64,000 nucleotides of DNA from assembly GCA_963838805.1 (NCBI GenBank), contig CAWISK010000005.1, forward strand, positions 186,001 to 250,000, read 5' to 3'. Source of the DNA: CAVRQM01 sp963838805 (GTDB taxonomy: Bacteria; Pseudomonadota; Alphaproteobacteria; Acetobacterales; Acetobacteraceae). Below, in pieces: positions 49,697 to 58,012 of this stretch (the first letter of the stretch is position 1; every line of letters starts with the position of its first letter). The notes under the pieces were generated by a model that saw only the letters and a list, made by a program, of their open reading frames with translations, was not told where the DNA came from and made no database searches. Made by a program: the position numbers and the translations under genes.

Positions 49697-52091
49697 GTGT
49701 CGTCCGCAATCGCCGCCGGCCAGACAGAGACTGAGAGCGGCATCATCCGCGACGGCCTGGACCTTGGCACGGCGGCGATGCTGATCGAGCCGGCAGGCGG
49801 CTGGCTGTCGATCTTCGGCCCGATCACCGGGCCGGCCTCGGGAACCGCGACGCTGGCCGTGGCGGCCGGTGCCACGCTCTATGCGGCGGGCATGGTCGGC
49901 GCTTCGGTCGTCGAGAGCTTCGCCGGCGCGGGTGGGACACTCGATTTAGCCGACCTCTATCTGCCCGAAATGGCGGCGGCGATCGCGGGCTTCGTCACGG
50001 GCGAGGTGATCGACATCATCTCCGGGACGATCACGGACGCATCCATCGCCGCGGGTCCCGCCGGGTCCAGCCTGATTCTGGCGGACGAGGGAACACCGGC
50101 GGCGACACTCGCGCTGGCGGACACGCTGGCGCTGGGTGACAGCGTCTTCGCGATCCCGGATGGGATCGACGGCACGCGAATCGTGCTGGGCAACGCCATG
50201 CCGACCGTGGCTGCCGCAGCACCGGCCGGAAGTTCGGGCGGGGCGAGCTTCGCGTGGGCGGGCGGCGGCGGCGGCCAATGGGCGAACGCCGCCGCCTGGC
50301 GCAGCGGCGGCGCCGTCGCTGCGACGGCACCAGGTGCCCGCGACAGTGTCACGGTCGCGGGCACGCAGGATTCGGTCCTTTCGCTAGCCGGCAATGGCGC
50401 GGCCGCCAGTCTCACTACCCAGGGTCTGATAGCGCTCGCGGGCGGCTTCGCCCTCGGCAGGCTCCTGGTCGGCGCCGGGAGCCAGGACGCGCTGGTGCTG
50501 AACGCCGGCTGTGACGTGACTGCCGCAACCGCCACGCTCGCGGCCGGCGTGCTGCAAATCGCCTCGGCCGGGGCGACGCTCGATCTCACGGGCAGCGGCA
50601 CCGTCGAGCAGGGCCTGCTGTGGGTGGCGGATGGCGGCCTGTTCGAGGCGCCCTCCCTGCTGCTCGCGGGCGGCACGGTTCGCATCGGGGGAGCGGGAAC
50701 GGTCGCGGTGGGCAGCGGCGCCGGTGCGGGCGGCGTTGCCGATGTGGCCGGCGGTGGATTGCTGGCCGGCTTCGGGACGGTGCGCGCGCCGGTCAGCAAT
50801 GATGGGACCGTGCGTGCCTCGGGCGGCGTGCTCGCCCTGTATGGTCCCCTGACCGGCAATGGCCTGGACCAGATCGAGGCGGGCGCCACCCTCTATCTGC
50901 CGCAGGGCGCCGACGCACAGCAGCAGATCGGCTTCGAGCCGGGCGCGAGCGGCGGCACGCTCGAACTGTTCGCCTCGGCCTCCGGCTGTGCCGCGACCAT
51001 CACAGGCTTCGGGGTCGGCGATGTGATCGACATTGCCTCGTCCACGCTCTCGCAAGCCGCCTGGACGCCACCCCAGCCGGGCGAAGGCAGCATCGGCGTT
51101 CTGGACCTCGGCTCCGGAGGCACGCTCGACGTTGGACTGGCCTCGGGAGTCGATCCCTCCCGGATCCGGTTCAGCGTGGCAGCCGATGGACTGGGCGGCA
51201 GCGCCATCGCCCTGGTGCCGTGCTTCTGCGAGGGCACGCTTCTCGCCGCACCCGGCGGCCCTGTCGCGGTCGAGGATGTCGCGGTGGGCGATCGCCTGCT
51301 GACGCGCGGCGGTGCCGCGCGCCGGGTCCGCTGGATCGGCCGGCGCAGCTACGACGCAGCCGTGCTGCGGCGTGAGAGCCAGCTTCGCCCGGTACGCATC
51401 GTCGCAGGCGCGCTCGGTGCGGGCGCGCCGCTGCGCGACCTGCGCCTGTCGCCTCAGCACGCGCTGGCTCTGCCCACGCCAGGCGGGTTGCGGCTGGTCC
51501 CGGCCGTGGCGCTGGTGGACGGCCGGAGCATCCGGCGCGAGGAGGGAGAAAGCGGCGTCACCTACATCCACATCGAGCTCGACAGCCACGATCTGCTGCT
51601 GGCCGAGGGAGTTGCGGCAGAGAGCTTTCTCGCCGAAGGGACCGAGCGGCGCTCCCTCTTCCAGCAGGCGTTGGGGAATCCGGCAGGCGCCGCCGCGGGT
51701 GCCGTCTGCCCGAGGCTCGATACCGGCCCGGTTCTGGCCGGGCTGCGTCGCAAGCTCGGCCTCGATGCCGGGACCGGGCGCGACTGGCCGGCCACTCGCC
51801 TGCGCGGCACCCTGGAACGAGCCGAAGGCGGCCCGGGCGGGTGGGTCGTCGAAGGCTGGGCGCTCACCGGGCGGCGCGAGGAACCAGCGTCCCTGGATCT
51901 CATGCTCGGGGGCATTGTCTGCGGCAAGGTGGTGGCCGACCTATGGCGCCCCGATCTCGACCGCGCCGGACTCCGCGGCGGCGCCTGCGGCTTCCGATGC
52001 GGTCGTGCCCTATTGCGTGGCGCCAGGCGAGACCGCCCGGCTCAGCGTCCGCCTGGCGCCCAGTTCAGCGCCCGCGCCCGGCTGCCCGTGA
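49697..52091 (+). CDS. Hint-domain surface protein with repetitive N-terminal part, one apparent frameshift
   Basis: After one correction the protein has about 797 residues. The first ~520 residues are glycine/alanine-rich, beta-helix-like repeats (AVAAGATLYAAG, GTLDLADLYLPEMAA, SGGTLELFASASG, GFGVGDVIDIASS). A Hint domain follows: PCFCEGTLLAAPGGPVAVEDVAVGD, RRVRWIGRRSYD, RLSPQHALALP. The catalytic-type Cys and His of hedgehog/intein autoprocessing are present. The C-terminus is a DUF-type beta domain. The frame breaks at 51994-51995 (CGF joins DAVVPYCVAPGETARLSV). GTG 49697 (GAGGG upstream) is chosen; ATG 49562 is possible but adds unconvincing sequence. No signal peptide is obvious. The end overlaps the convergent DUF2934 gene. 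Confidence 0.8.
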
Positions 52092-52406
52092 CTGGGACCG
52101 GGTCATGGGAGACTGGCGACGCTCACCCTGGTCCGCGAGGCGGTCGGGAAACTCGCCCAGATTGTCCTCCAGTGACGCCTCATCGACGACCGGGCCGCCA
52201 GACTCGACGGGAACCTGTCCGGCACCGGGGCTGGACTCGAGGCCGTCCAACTCCCTCGCGCGCTCCCAGAACTCCAGGTTCCGACCTTCGGGACATCCTT
52301 CGGCCTCCCAAAGATGGTAGGCCCGCAGGCGGATTCGCTGTTCCCTCTCCGGCGACATCTCCAGCGGGTTTTCCGCTGGCCGCTCAACCTCATTGCGCGC
52401 TTCCAT
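52065..52406 (-). CDS. DUF2934 domain protein
   Basis: This 113-residue acidic protein starts at ATG 52406. Its N-terminal part has the DUF2934 helix: REQRIRLRAYHLWEAEGCPE followed by GRNLEFWERARELD. The C-terminal half is low-complexity and acidic (VVDEASLEDNLGEFPDRL) and ends in a basic tail. The function of the family is unknown. The 3' end overlaps the convergent Hint gene by 27 bases. Confidence 0.85.
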   Translation of the reverse strand: MEARNEVERPAENPLEMSPEREQRIRLRAYHLWEAEGCPEGRNLEFWERARELDGLESSPGAGQVPVESGGPVVDEASLEDNLGEFPDRLADQGERRQSPMTRSQSRAAGRGR

Positions 52407-52470
52407 ATCCGCCCGACCTCCCCAGGGATCGAGGCAACGCGGGGAGTTCGGGCGGGTTGCGGCGCCTATG

Positions 52471-52860
52471 CTAGGCCGAGGCGGCGCGGCCCACTGGCGC
52501 CGAACGAAGGTCGGAGCCATAGGTTCGCGCGGCAGCCTGCATCAGGCTTCGAAGATGCGCCAGATACGCGGCGCCCGGCGCCGTGCGGCTGACCAGCACG
52601 CTGCGGCGGTCGCGCGGGTCGGGGGTCCGGCGCACCAGATCGAACTGCTCCAGACGATCCAGCGCGCGGGTGATGGCGGGCTTGGCGACGTTCAGACGCT
52701 CGGCCAGCCCGCGCACGGTGTGCGGCCCATCTTCGAGAAAGCAGATCAGCAGGACGCTCAACTGCCGGGCAGAGAGATCGGCGCCATCGCGCCGCACCAG
52801 CCCGACGATGGTGTCGCGCATGATGGCAGGAAGGCGATTGGCGGCAGAGATTGTTGGCAT
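52471..52860 (-). CDS. MarR-family transcriptional regulator
   Basis: This 129-residue winged-helix regulator starts at ATG 52860. The recognition region is GPHTVRGLAERLNVAKPAITRALDRLEQFDLVRRT, and the wing is DPRDRRSVLVSRT. It is shorter than most MarR proteins because the first dimerisation helices are reduced. The ligand and target are unknown. A self-regulated promoter probably lies in the 157-base gap to 53018. Confidence 0.88.
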   Translation of the reverse strand: MPTISAANRLPAIMRDTIVGLVRRDGADLSARQLSVLLICFLEDGPHTVRGLAERLNVAKPAITRALDRLEQFDLVRRTPDPRDRRSVLVSRTAPGAAYLAHLRSLMQAAARTYGSDLRSAPVGRAASA

Positions 52861-53017
52861 GCGACGCTCCGTTGCAGCGGCTCCGGCCTCATCTCCAGGA
52901 CCGGCACCATGACTCAATAGCGTAACATTGCCGAGTCGTCCAGCGATTGCAAGAGAACGATGTCGAAATACCGCACATTGCGGCGCGCGCGCCTCCACGC
53001 CGCGCGGTTGCAGGAGA

Positions 53018-53632
53018 TTACAAAACAGGTAGCTCGCCGCACAGGCGCCTGATCACGTGCGTGGTCCCCGGCACGGTCTGCGATCCCGTCGCCGGCGACG
53101 AGCGAAACAGCATGTCGGTCTTGGTGGCGCTTCCGGCGCTGCTGCCGACCCAGTAGGCAACGACGCTGGTGGCCATTGCCGCCAGCGTGCCGAGCAGCAT
53201 GTTAAGTATTGTTTCGGACCCTGCGGGCAATGCGCGCGTCAAGGCTGCCCACATCACCAGCCCGAACGTCGCGAGCACCACGACACTCACGACGGGAGCG
53301 GCCCACTGCACCGCCGAACGCGCCTGCGCCAGTCCCAGCGTTTGCGCGCGCGCATCCGCGACATCCTTGAGTCCGGCCGCAAGCGTGTCCAGCTCCGATT
53401 GCCGCGCCGCCTGTTCGGCGGTGGCGGCGATCTGCGCCAACTGCACCCGAAGCTGCGTCGCCACCTGCGGGTCGCGCGCCAGCACCTGCTGCGCCAAAGT
53501 CTCGTCCGGCGTGCCGGTCACGGCCTGCACTGCCTGTGCCACCGCCTGCGTGGTCGTGGCGGCACGCGGGCCGAACAGCCAGCGCGCGAGTTCCGGCGCC
53601 AGCGAGATGGCCAGTGGAATCAACGCACCCAT
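53018..53632 (-). CDS. GTA-type holin (3TM family)
   Basis: This 204-residue protein starts at ATG 53632. It has an N-terminal hydrophobic segment (MGALIPLAISLAPELARWLF), a middle helical part, and two further hydrophobic helices (VQWAAPVVSVVVLATFGLVMWAAL and LGTLAAMATSVVAYWVG). This is the layout of the holin family first noted in alphaproteobacterial gene transfer agents. It would make pores that let the endolysin reach peptidoglycan. It overlaps the stop of the glycosyltransferase gene and is the last gene of the phage block in the direction of transcription. Confidence 0.82.
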   Translation of the reverse strand: MGALIPLAISLAPELARWLFGPRAATTTQAVAQAVQAVTGTPDETLAQQVLARDPQVATQLRVQLAQIAATAEQAARQSELDTLAAGLKDVADARAQTLGLAQARSAVQWAAPVVSVVVLATFGLVMWAALTRALPAGSETILNMLLGTLAAMATSVVAYWVGSSAGSATKTDMLFRSSPATGSQTVPGTTHVIRRLCGELPVL

Positions 53633-54552
53633 CACGCGGCCTCCATGCTGTTGCTGTCCTCGTCGCGCTGCCGGAAGTAGCCCTCCATCGCACGACGCAA
53701 CTCCGGCTTGTTGCCGGCAAGCTCCAGGACTCCATAGCTGTTGCGCCGCAAATCCGTGTCCGGATCGAAGGCGTAGCGCGCCAGCACGTCCCACCGCTCG
53801 ATATAGCGCCGGCGCGCCTTCTGGCCGTGCCATTCGTGCTCGATCGTGCCGGGCACGAAGCCGATATTGCCGGCGATGTGGTGCTGTGCCCGCTGCTGCC
53901 ACGCGATCATCGGCCGCTTGTAGCCGGCGGTGAGGTTCCCCGGGATGCTGCGCTCGACCTTGCCCACGAGCGCCAGCGCCATGTGATGATCGGCGGCACC
54001 CAGCGCCGCCGTCTCGATCAGCCCGCCCAGCCACTCCAGCGCCTGCCGCGTCGCGGCCCAGGCATAGCCGGGATGGGCGAACACACCGTAGCCCTCGCCC
54101 ACGCTTTGGCCGTCCTGCCATTGGCGGCAGAAGCTGCGATGCACTTGCAGATGCTCGCCGCGAGGCCCCAAGTCGTAGCAATCCGACCACGGCTGCACGA
54201 CGTCGTGGATCTGCAACGCCTGCACCGTCTCCGCTGCCCAGCCAGGATTGCGGAACAGCACGTCGGCGTCGATCCAGGCGATGTATTTGGCACTGTCGGG
54301 CAGTTGCGCCACGCCCAGGTTGAGCAGGTTCTCCTTCGTCCAGACCAGCGTGCGCGCGCGCACCGGCACATGCCGCACGCCCGGCGTGCCGGATAGCTCG
54401 TGCGGGCGGTCGCCGTAGCTGCATTCGACAACCGTGAGCTGCACGCCGCTGTCCAGCATGTGCCGCTCGAAGGCGCGGTACAGGCGGATACGGCTCGTCC
54501 AGCGCAGCGGGTTGGCAATCGCGGTGACAACATGCAGAAGGTTGGCCTGCAT
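53632..54552 (-). CDS. Glycosyltransferase-like protein in the phage lysis region
   Basis: This 306-residue protein starts at ATG 54552. The N-terminus MQANLLHVVTAIANPLRWTSRIRLYRAFE is typical of phage-borne GT-A-like proteins. A DxD motif is in YIAWIDADVLFRNPGWA, and a second acidic block lies near ALGAADHHMALALVGK. No signal peptide or membrane helix is seen. It sits between the endolysin and holin genes with 1-base overlaps on both sides, so it belongs to the phage transcript. It could modify phage components or host surface sugars. The donor and acceptor are unknown. Confidence 0.75.
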   Translation of the reverse strand: MQANLLHVVTAIANPLRWTSRIRLYRAFERHMLDSGVQLTVVECSYGDRPHELSGTPGVRHVPVRARTLVWTKENLLNLGVAQLPDSAKYIAWIDADVLFRNPGWAAETVQALQIHDVVQPWSDCYDLGPRGEHLQVHRSFCRQWQDGQSVGEGYGVFAHPGYAWAATRQALEWLGGLIETAALGAADHHMALALVGKVERSIPGNLTAGYKRPMIAWQQRAQHHIAGNIGFVPGTIEHEWHGQKARRRYIERWDVLARYAFDPDTDLRRNSYGVLELAGNKPELRRAMEGYFRQRDEDSNSMEAA

Positions 54553-55091
54553 CAAGCGGCTCCAGTCATGGTGAGGGATTGATAGGGCAGCGCGCAGAGC
54601 CGCCTGGCCCATCCCAGGCCGAACAGGCGCCAGCTCGGCAGCGCCGCCATGAAGGCGAGGCGCTGCGCCATGAACTCCGCGCAGAGTGTGGCTCCGCCAT
54701 GCGCCGCGACATAGGCGGCGACCGCGGCCAGCGTCTGATCGCCGATCATGCCGTCGGCCACGGCTCCCACCGCGTCCTGCAGCCAGCGCGCGGCGCGGCC
54801 CCGGCCGTTGTTCACGGCGGCGTCGAACACGAGCAGCGCCACCGGCGCGGGCAGCCGGTCGCCGGCAATAGGATCCCAGTAGTCGCGGCGGTAGATCGCC
54901 TGCGCATCCGTCAGCGCAAGGTTCGCGATGTCCAGCGTGGGATAGGCGGCGGCGGAAATGCCGAACTTCGTGCCATGCAACTGGCCGACGCCGACGCGGC
55001 CCTCGGTCCAGTTGCCCGGATCGCCCCGGGTAGCGTCATAGCCGCCCTCGTGACCGACGACGATGGCGAATGCCTGATCGAAAATGCTCAT
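54552..55091 (-). CDS. GH108-family endolysin (N-acetylmuramidase-like)
   Basis: This 179-residue enzyme starts at ATG 55091. The GH108 catalytic start is FDQAFAIVVGHEGGYDATRGDPGNWT, with the general-acid Glu in HEGGY at residue 15. TKFGISAAAYP and RRDYWDPIAGDRLP are family blocks. The C-terminal part (DAAVNNGRGRAARWLQ, MIGDQTLAAVAAY) is the attached peptidoglycan-binding domain. It cleaves peptidoglycan at cell lysis. No signal peptide is present, so release depends on the holin. Confidence 0.9.
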   Translation of the reverse strand: MSIFDQAFAIVVGHEGGYDATRGDPGNWTEGRVGVGQLHGTKFGISAAAYPTLDIANLALTDAQAIYRRDYWDPIAGDRLPAPVALLVFDAAVNNGRGRAARWLQDAVGAVADGMIGDQTLAAVAAYVAAHGGATLCAEFMAQRLAFMAALPSWRLFGLGWARRLCALPYQSLTMTGAA

Positions 55092-55342
55092 GTCGATGAT
55101 CCCGGAATGTGCGGCAACAGGCTGCCGGCCCAGAGCGCGAGATTGCGCAGGGCGCTTATGATGCCGACCAGGCCGCCCAGCAGCAGCAGCACCCGCAGCC
55201 CGCCCGAGGCACGCGCCATCGTATCGGCCAACGTCTTCTGGTCGCTGCGGATTTCGTCGAGCAAGGCGAGTACGCTGGTCATCCGCTCCTCGAGCCTCGC
55301 CACGCGCTCGACGAAGCTCAGCGGTGCGATGTCGTCGACCAT
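55088..55342 (-). CDS. Small membrane protein of the lysis cassette (XhlA/spanin-like)
   Basis: This 84-residue protein starts at ATG 55342 and overlaps the endolysin start by ATGA. The N-terminal 50 residues form a short coiled coil (FVERVARLEERMTSVLALLDEI). A hydrophobic helix follows (LRVLLLLGGLVGIISALRNLALWAG). This layout resembles haemolysin XhlA-type proteins that act with phage holins and endolysins. The role is inferred from position and topology. Confidence 0.75.
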   Translation of the reverse strand: MVDDIAPLSFVERVARLEERMTSVLALLDEIRSDQKTLADTMARASGGLRVLLLLGGLVGIISALRNLALWAGSLLPHIPGSST

Positions 55343-55344
55343 GC

Positions 55345-58002
55345 CTACTGCACCTCCGTCGAGCGGATGCGCGCGAGCCAGTGCCAGGTGTCGGCATTGG
55401 GTGCGGTGACGCTCAGCGCGAGGCAGCCATTGGCGGTGTCGGCGGCGACCGTATAGGCGGCCGAGCCACCGCTGCCGATGCCGCCGTTGGGAGCGGCGTT
55501 GGTCGCACCGTTCACGACTTGCGTGGCCGAGGCGGTAGCGCCGCGATACATGAGCACGTCCAGCGCCCGATACCGGGACGCATTGCCTGAGGTGGTGGTG
55601 TCGATCCCCACCACCTCGACGAACAGATCGAGTGCGGTGTTGGCGGGCGGGTTGACGCAATTGCCGGTCGTCGGCGCACCGCCATTCACGGTCAGCCGGG
55701 TTGGCGTGGTGGAGGTCGTGGTGTTCACAAGCAGGTAATGGCGCTCACGGGCGGCTCCTCCCGCGCCCGGATTGGTGCCGGTGAGCGTGAGGCCATTCTG
55801 CTGCGACGCGCCGATCGTGGTGCTGCCAACGAAGATGGGAGACGCCCTGGGCGCGCCGCCAAGTGCTGCAAGCGTCGCCGACGAGCTTGCGAAATCGGAG
55901 CCGTTATTCGCTGCCACAACATAGCCCTGACTGTTCACCCAGGCGGTACTGGCTGCGTTGGTGCTGTTGTCGGACGAGACGGCGGTCGGGACGACGACCG
56001 TGCCGGCGCCCTTCGGGTTCAACACGATGTTGATGTTCGCATCGCTGCCCTCGGCACTCAGCGACATCGTGCCGGTGCCAGGGCGCACCAGCAGATCGTC
56101 ACCGACCGCGTTCGGGTTGTCGGTGCGCAGCGACGTGCTGCCGTTCGCCTGCAACCGTACGCCGCCTGCGCTGCCCTTGCCGCTCAGGTCGATATCGGCG
56201 CTGGCCGAGGCACTCTCCGGGATCAGGGTCATGGCGCCCGTGCCCGGCCGCACCAGCAGGTCGCTGTCGCCGCTGTTCGGGTTGTCGGTGCGCAGTGTCA
56301 CCAGCCCGTTCGCCTGCATCCGGATGCCGCCCGAACTCCCCTTCGCCGTCAGATACTCGTCCACGTTGGCGTCGCCGCCCTCGGCGATGAGGTTGAAGCT
56401 GCCGATGCCGCTGCGCAGCAGCACATCGTCCACGCCGCCGTTGGCATCATCCGCCCGCAGCACGGTCTGTCCATTCGCCTGCAATCGCACGCTGCCGGTG
56501 GCACTCTTGGCGCTCAGCGCGAGGTCGATGCTCGCATCCGAACCGATCGCCTGCAGGCTCGGAGAACTTCCCGCCGGGACACTGTAGCCGCGCAGGCTGT
56601 TGGCATCGTTGCCGGCCGCGTTCATCAGCATCGGCTGCTCCTGGCCGCCGTTGCTTGAGGCGAACAGATAGAGCGGTGAGGCGCCCTGAAGCCAGCTGTG
56701 GTTGACCTGCACGGCATTGCCGGGATTGCCCCCGGTGTTCGCATTGGTCACGGCCGGGGTGCCGGCGCCCGGCGGCCCGTAGGTGTTAGCCCACAGCGTG
56801 CCGAACACGACGTTGGCACCGTAACCCTCCAGGTCGATCGCCGAGCCGGCGGTGATGTTGCTGCGCCAGTTGCCGATCTGCAGTCCCACCGTATTGCCGG
56901 TGACGAGCAGGCCGCGTCCGCCCGGCAGCGCGTTCGCGGGCGAAGTCTGGTCGTTGTTCTGGGTCGTGGCATTGGCGATCTGGCCGGTGATGCCATTGGC
57001 GTCGATCCAGACGCCGTATTTCACGAAATCGGCGTACAGGTCATCGACGTAGAACTTGGTCGTGACGCCATTGGCGCCGCTGGTCAGGTGGATCGCCGAG
57101 CGCGCGCCCAAGGTGAACAGATCGCCGATGAAGATGCCGTCCACCCGGCGCAGGATCAGCGTGTCCTCGTTCGCCTCCTGCCAGGACACGACAGACGGGT
57201 CGGAAGATTGATAGGTCCAGGCGTGCAGGTGCTGGATACGCGGGATGTCGTAGCAATCGTCGATCTCGACGCCGGCGGTGTAGAACTGGCCGGTGACATC
57301 GCGGATGTTGAGCCGGCCGGAATTGTCGGCGTAGATGCCGCGCGTGACACCGGCGAAATAGACGTTGTCGAACGTGACCTCGCCCAGGGCATTCAATACC
57401 TTGAATACGTAGTCGTAGCTGGCGGGCTGCCAGCCCGGCCCGGTGGGCGGCTGCACTTCGCGCAGCGCGATGTCGCGCACCGCTGCACCGCGCGCATTGG
57501 TGCCGGAGAAGGTGAACGGCACGTACCCGGTACCCGAGATCGTCAGCATGGTGCCAGAGGCTGGTCCGGGTCCGGCGGTGAAGCCCTGGCCCTTGATGAT
57601 CGGCGCCACGCCGTTGAACACGACGGCGCTCTTCAGCGCGTAATTGCCTGCCGGAATGTAGATGACGTTGGCCGCGTTGCTCGTCAGCAATCCGGCGATG
57701 GTGTTGAGCGCGGGAGCGAGGTCGGTGGTTCCGTCCGGCTTCGCGCCGTAGTCGAGCACGTTGAACACGGTAGACGCGCGCGCCGCCAGGCTGCGCGCGA
57801 CCGTGCTTCCAGGGATCTGCACCGTGCTCGCGGACATGTCGCCGCCAGCCGAGAGCATCCCCAGGCTCTTCACCCAGGCTGTCGTCGCGGCGCGGTTGGA
57901 GGAGTCGCTGGTGGAGGGTGTGGCGAATTGCGGCGCGGGCAGGGTCTGCGCCGACGCCGATCCTGCCAGCAGCAATGCGGCCAGGAGTGGGAGCCTCTTC
58001 AT
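55345..58002 (-). CDS. Tail-spike-like protein with a Sec signal peptide and pectate-lyase fold
   Basis: This 885-residue protein starts at ATG 58002. The N-terminus MKRLPLLAALLLAGSASAQ is a convincing Sec signal peptide, unusual for a phage virion protein. A tail-fibre motif follows (SDSSNRAATTAWVKS). The pectate-lyase superfamily start is FNVLDYGAKPDGTTDLAPALN, typical of spike depolymerases. Three copies of a ~55-residue repeat lie in the C-terminal half, then a second tail motif (SSDNSTNAASTAWVNS). It may bind or cut surface polysaccharide. It lies between another spike gene (10-base gap) and the lysis cassette. Confidence 0.82.
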   Translation of the reverse strand: MKRLPLLAALLLAGSASAQTLPAPQFATPSTSDSSNRAATTAWVKSLGMLSAGGDMSASTVQIPGSTVARSLAARASTVFNVLDYGAKPDGTTDLAPALNTIAGLLTSNAANVIYIPAGNYALKSAVVFNGVAPIIKGQGFTAGPGPASGTMLTISGTGYVPFTFSGTNARGAAVRDIALREVQPPTGPGWQPASYDYVFKVLNALGEVTFDNVYFAGVTRGIYADNSGRLNIRDVTGQFYTAGVEIDDCYDIPRIQHLHAWTYQSSDPSVVSWQEANEDTLILRRVDGIFIGDLFTLGARSAIHLTSGANGVTTKFYVDDLYADFVKYGVWIDANGITGQIANATTQNNDQTSPANALPGGRGLLVTGNTVGLQIGNWRSNITAGSAIDLEGYGANVVFGTLWANTYGPPGAGTPAVTNANTGGNPGNAVQVNHSWLQGASPLYLFASSNGGQEQPMLMNAAGNDANSLRGYSVPAGSSPSLQAIGSDASIDLALSAKSATGSVRLQANGQTVLRADDANGGVDDVLLRSGIGSFNLIAEGGDANVDEYLTAKGSSGGIRMQANGLVTLRTDNPNSGDSDLLVRPGTGAMTLIPESASASADIDLSGKGSAGGVRLQANGSTSLRTDNPNAVGDDLLVRPGTGTMSLSAEGSDANINIVLNPKGAGTVVVPTAVSSDNSTNAASTAWVNSQGYVVAANNGSDFASSSATLAALGGAPRASPIFVGSTTIGASQQNGLTLTGTNPGAGGAARERHYLLVNTTTSTTPTRLTVNGGAPTTGNCVNPPANTALDLFVEVVGIDTTTSGNASRYRALDVLMYRGATASATQVVNGATNAAPNGGIGSGGSAAYTVAADTANGCLALSVTAPNADTWHWLARIRSTEVQ
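56010..56520 (-). repeat. Three tandem ~55-residue repeats in the spike-like gene
   Basis: The unit of about 165 bases encodes 'VRLQANG...LRTDNPN....DDLLVRPGTG.M.L..E..DA..D..L..KG..GG'. Successive copies read LLRSGIGSFNLIAEGG, LLVRPGTGAMTLIPES and LLVRPGTGTMSLSAEG. Such shafts are common in tail fibres and can change length by recombination. Confidence 0.75.
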
Positions 58003-58012
58003 AGCGCGCCTT

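Noticed and set aside
53018..53200. Search for an attachment site or integrase at the left end of the phage block
   Set aside because: No tRNA end, long direct repeat or integrase-like frame could be found in the window.
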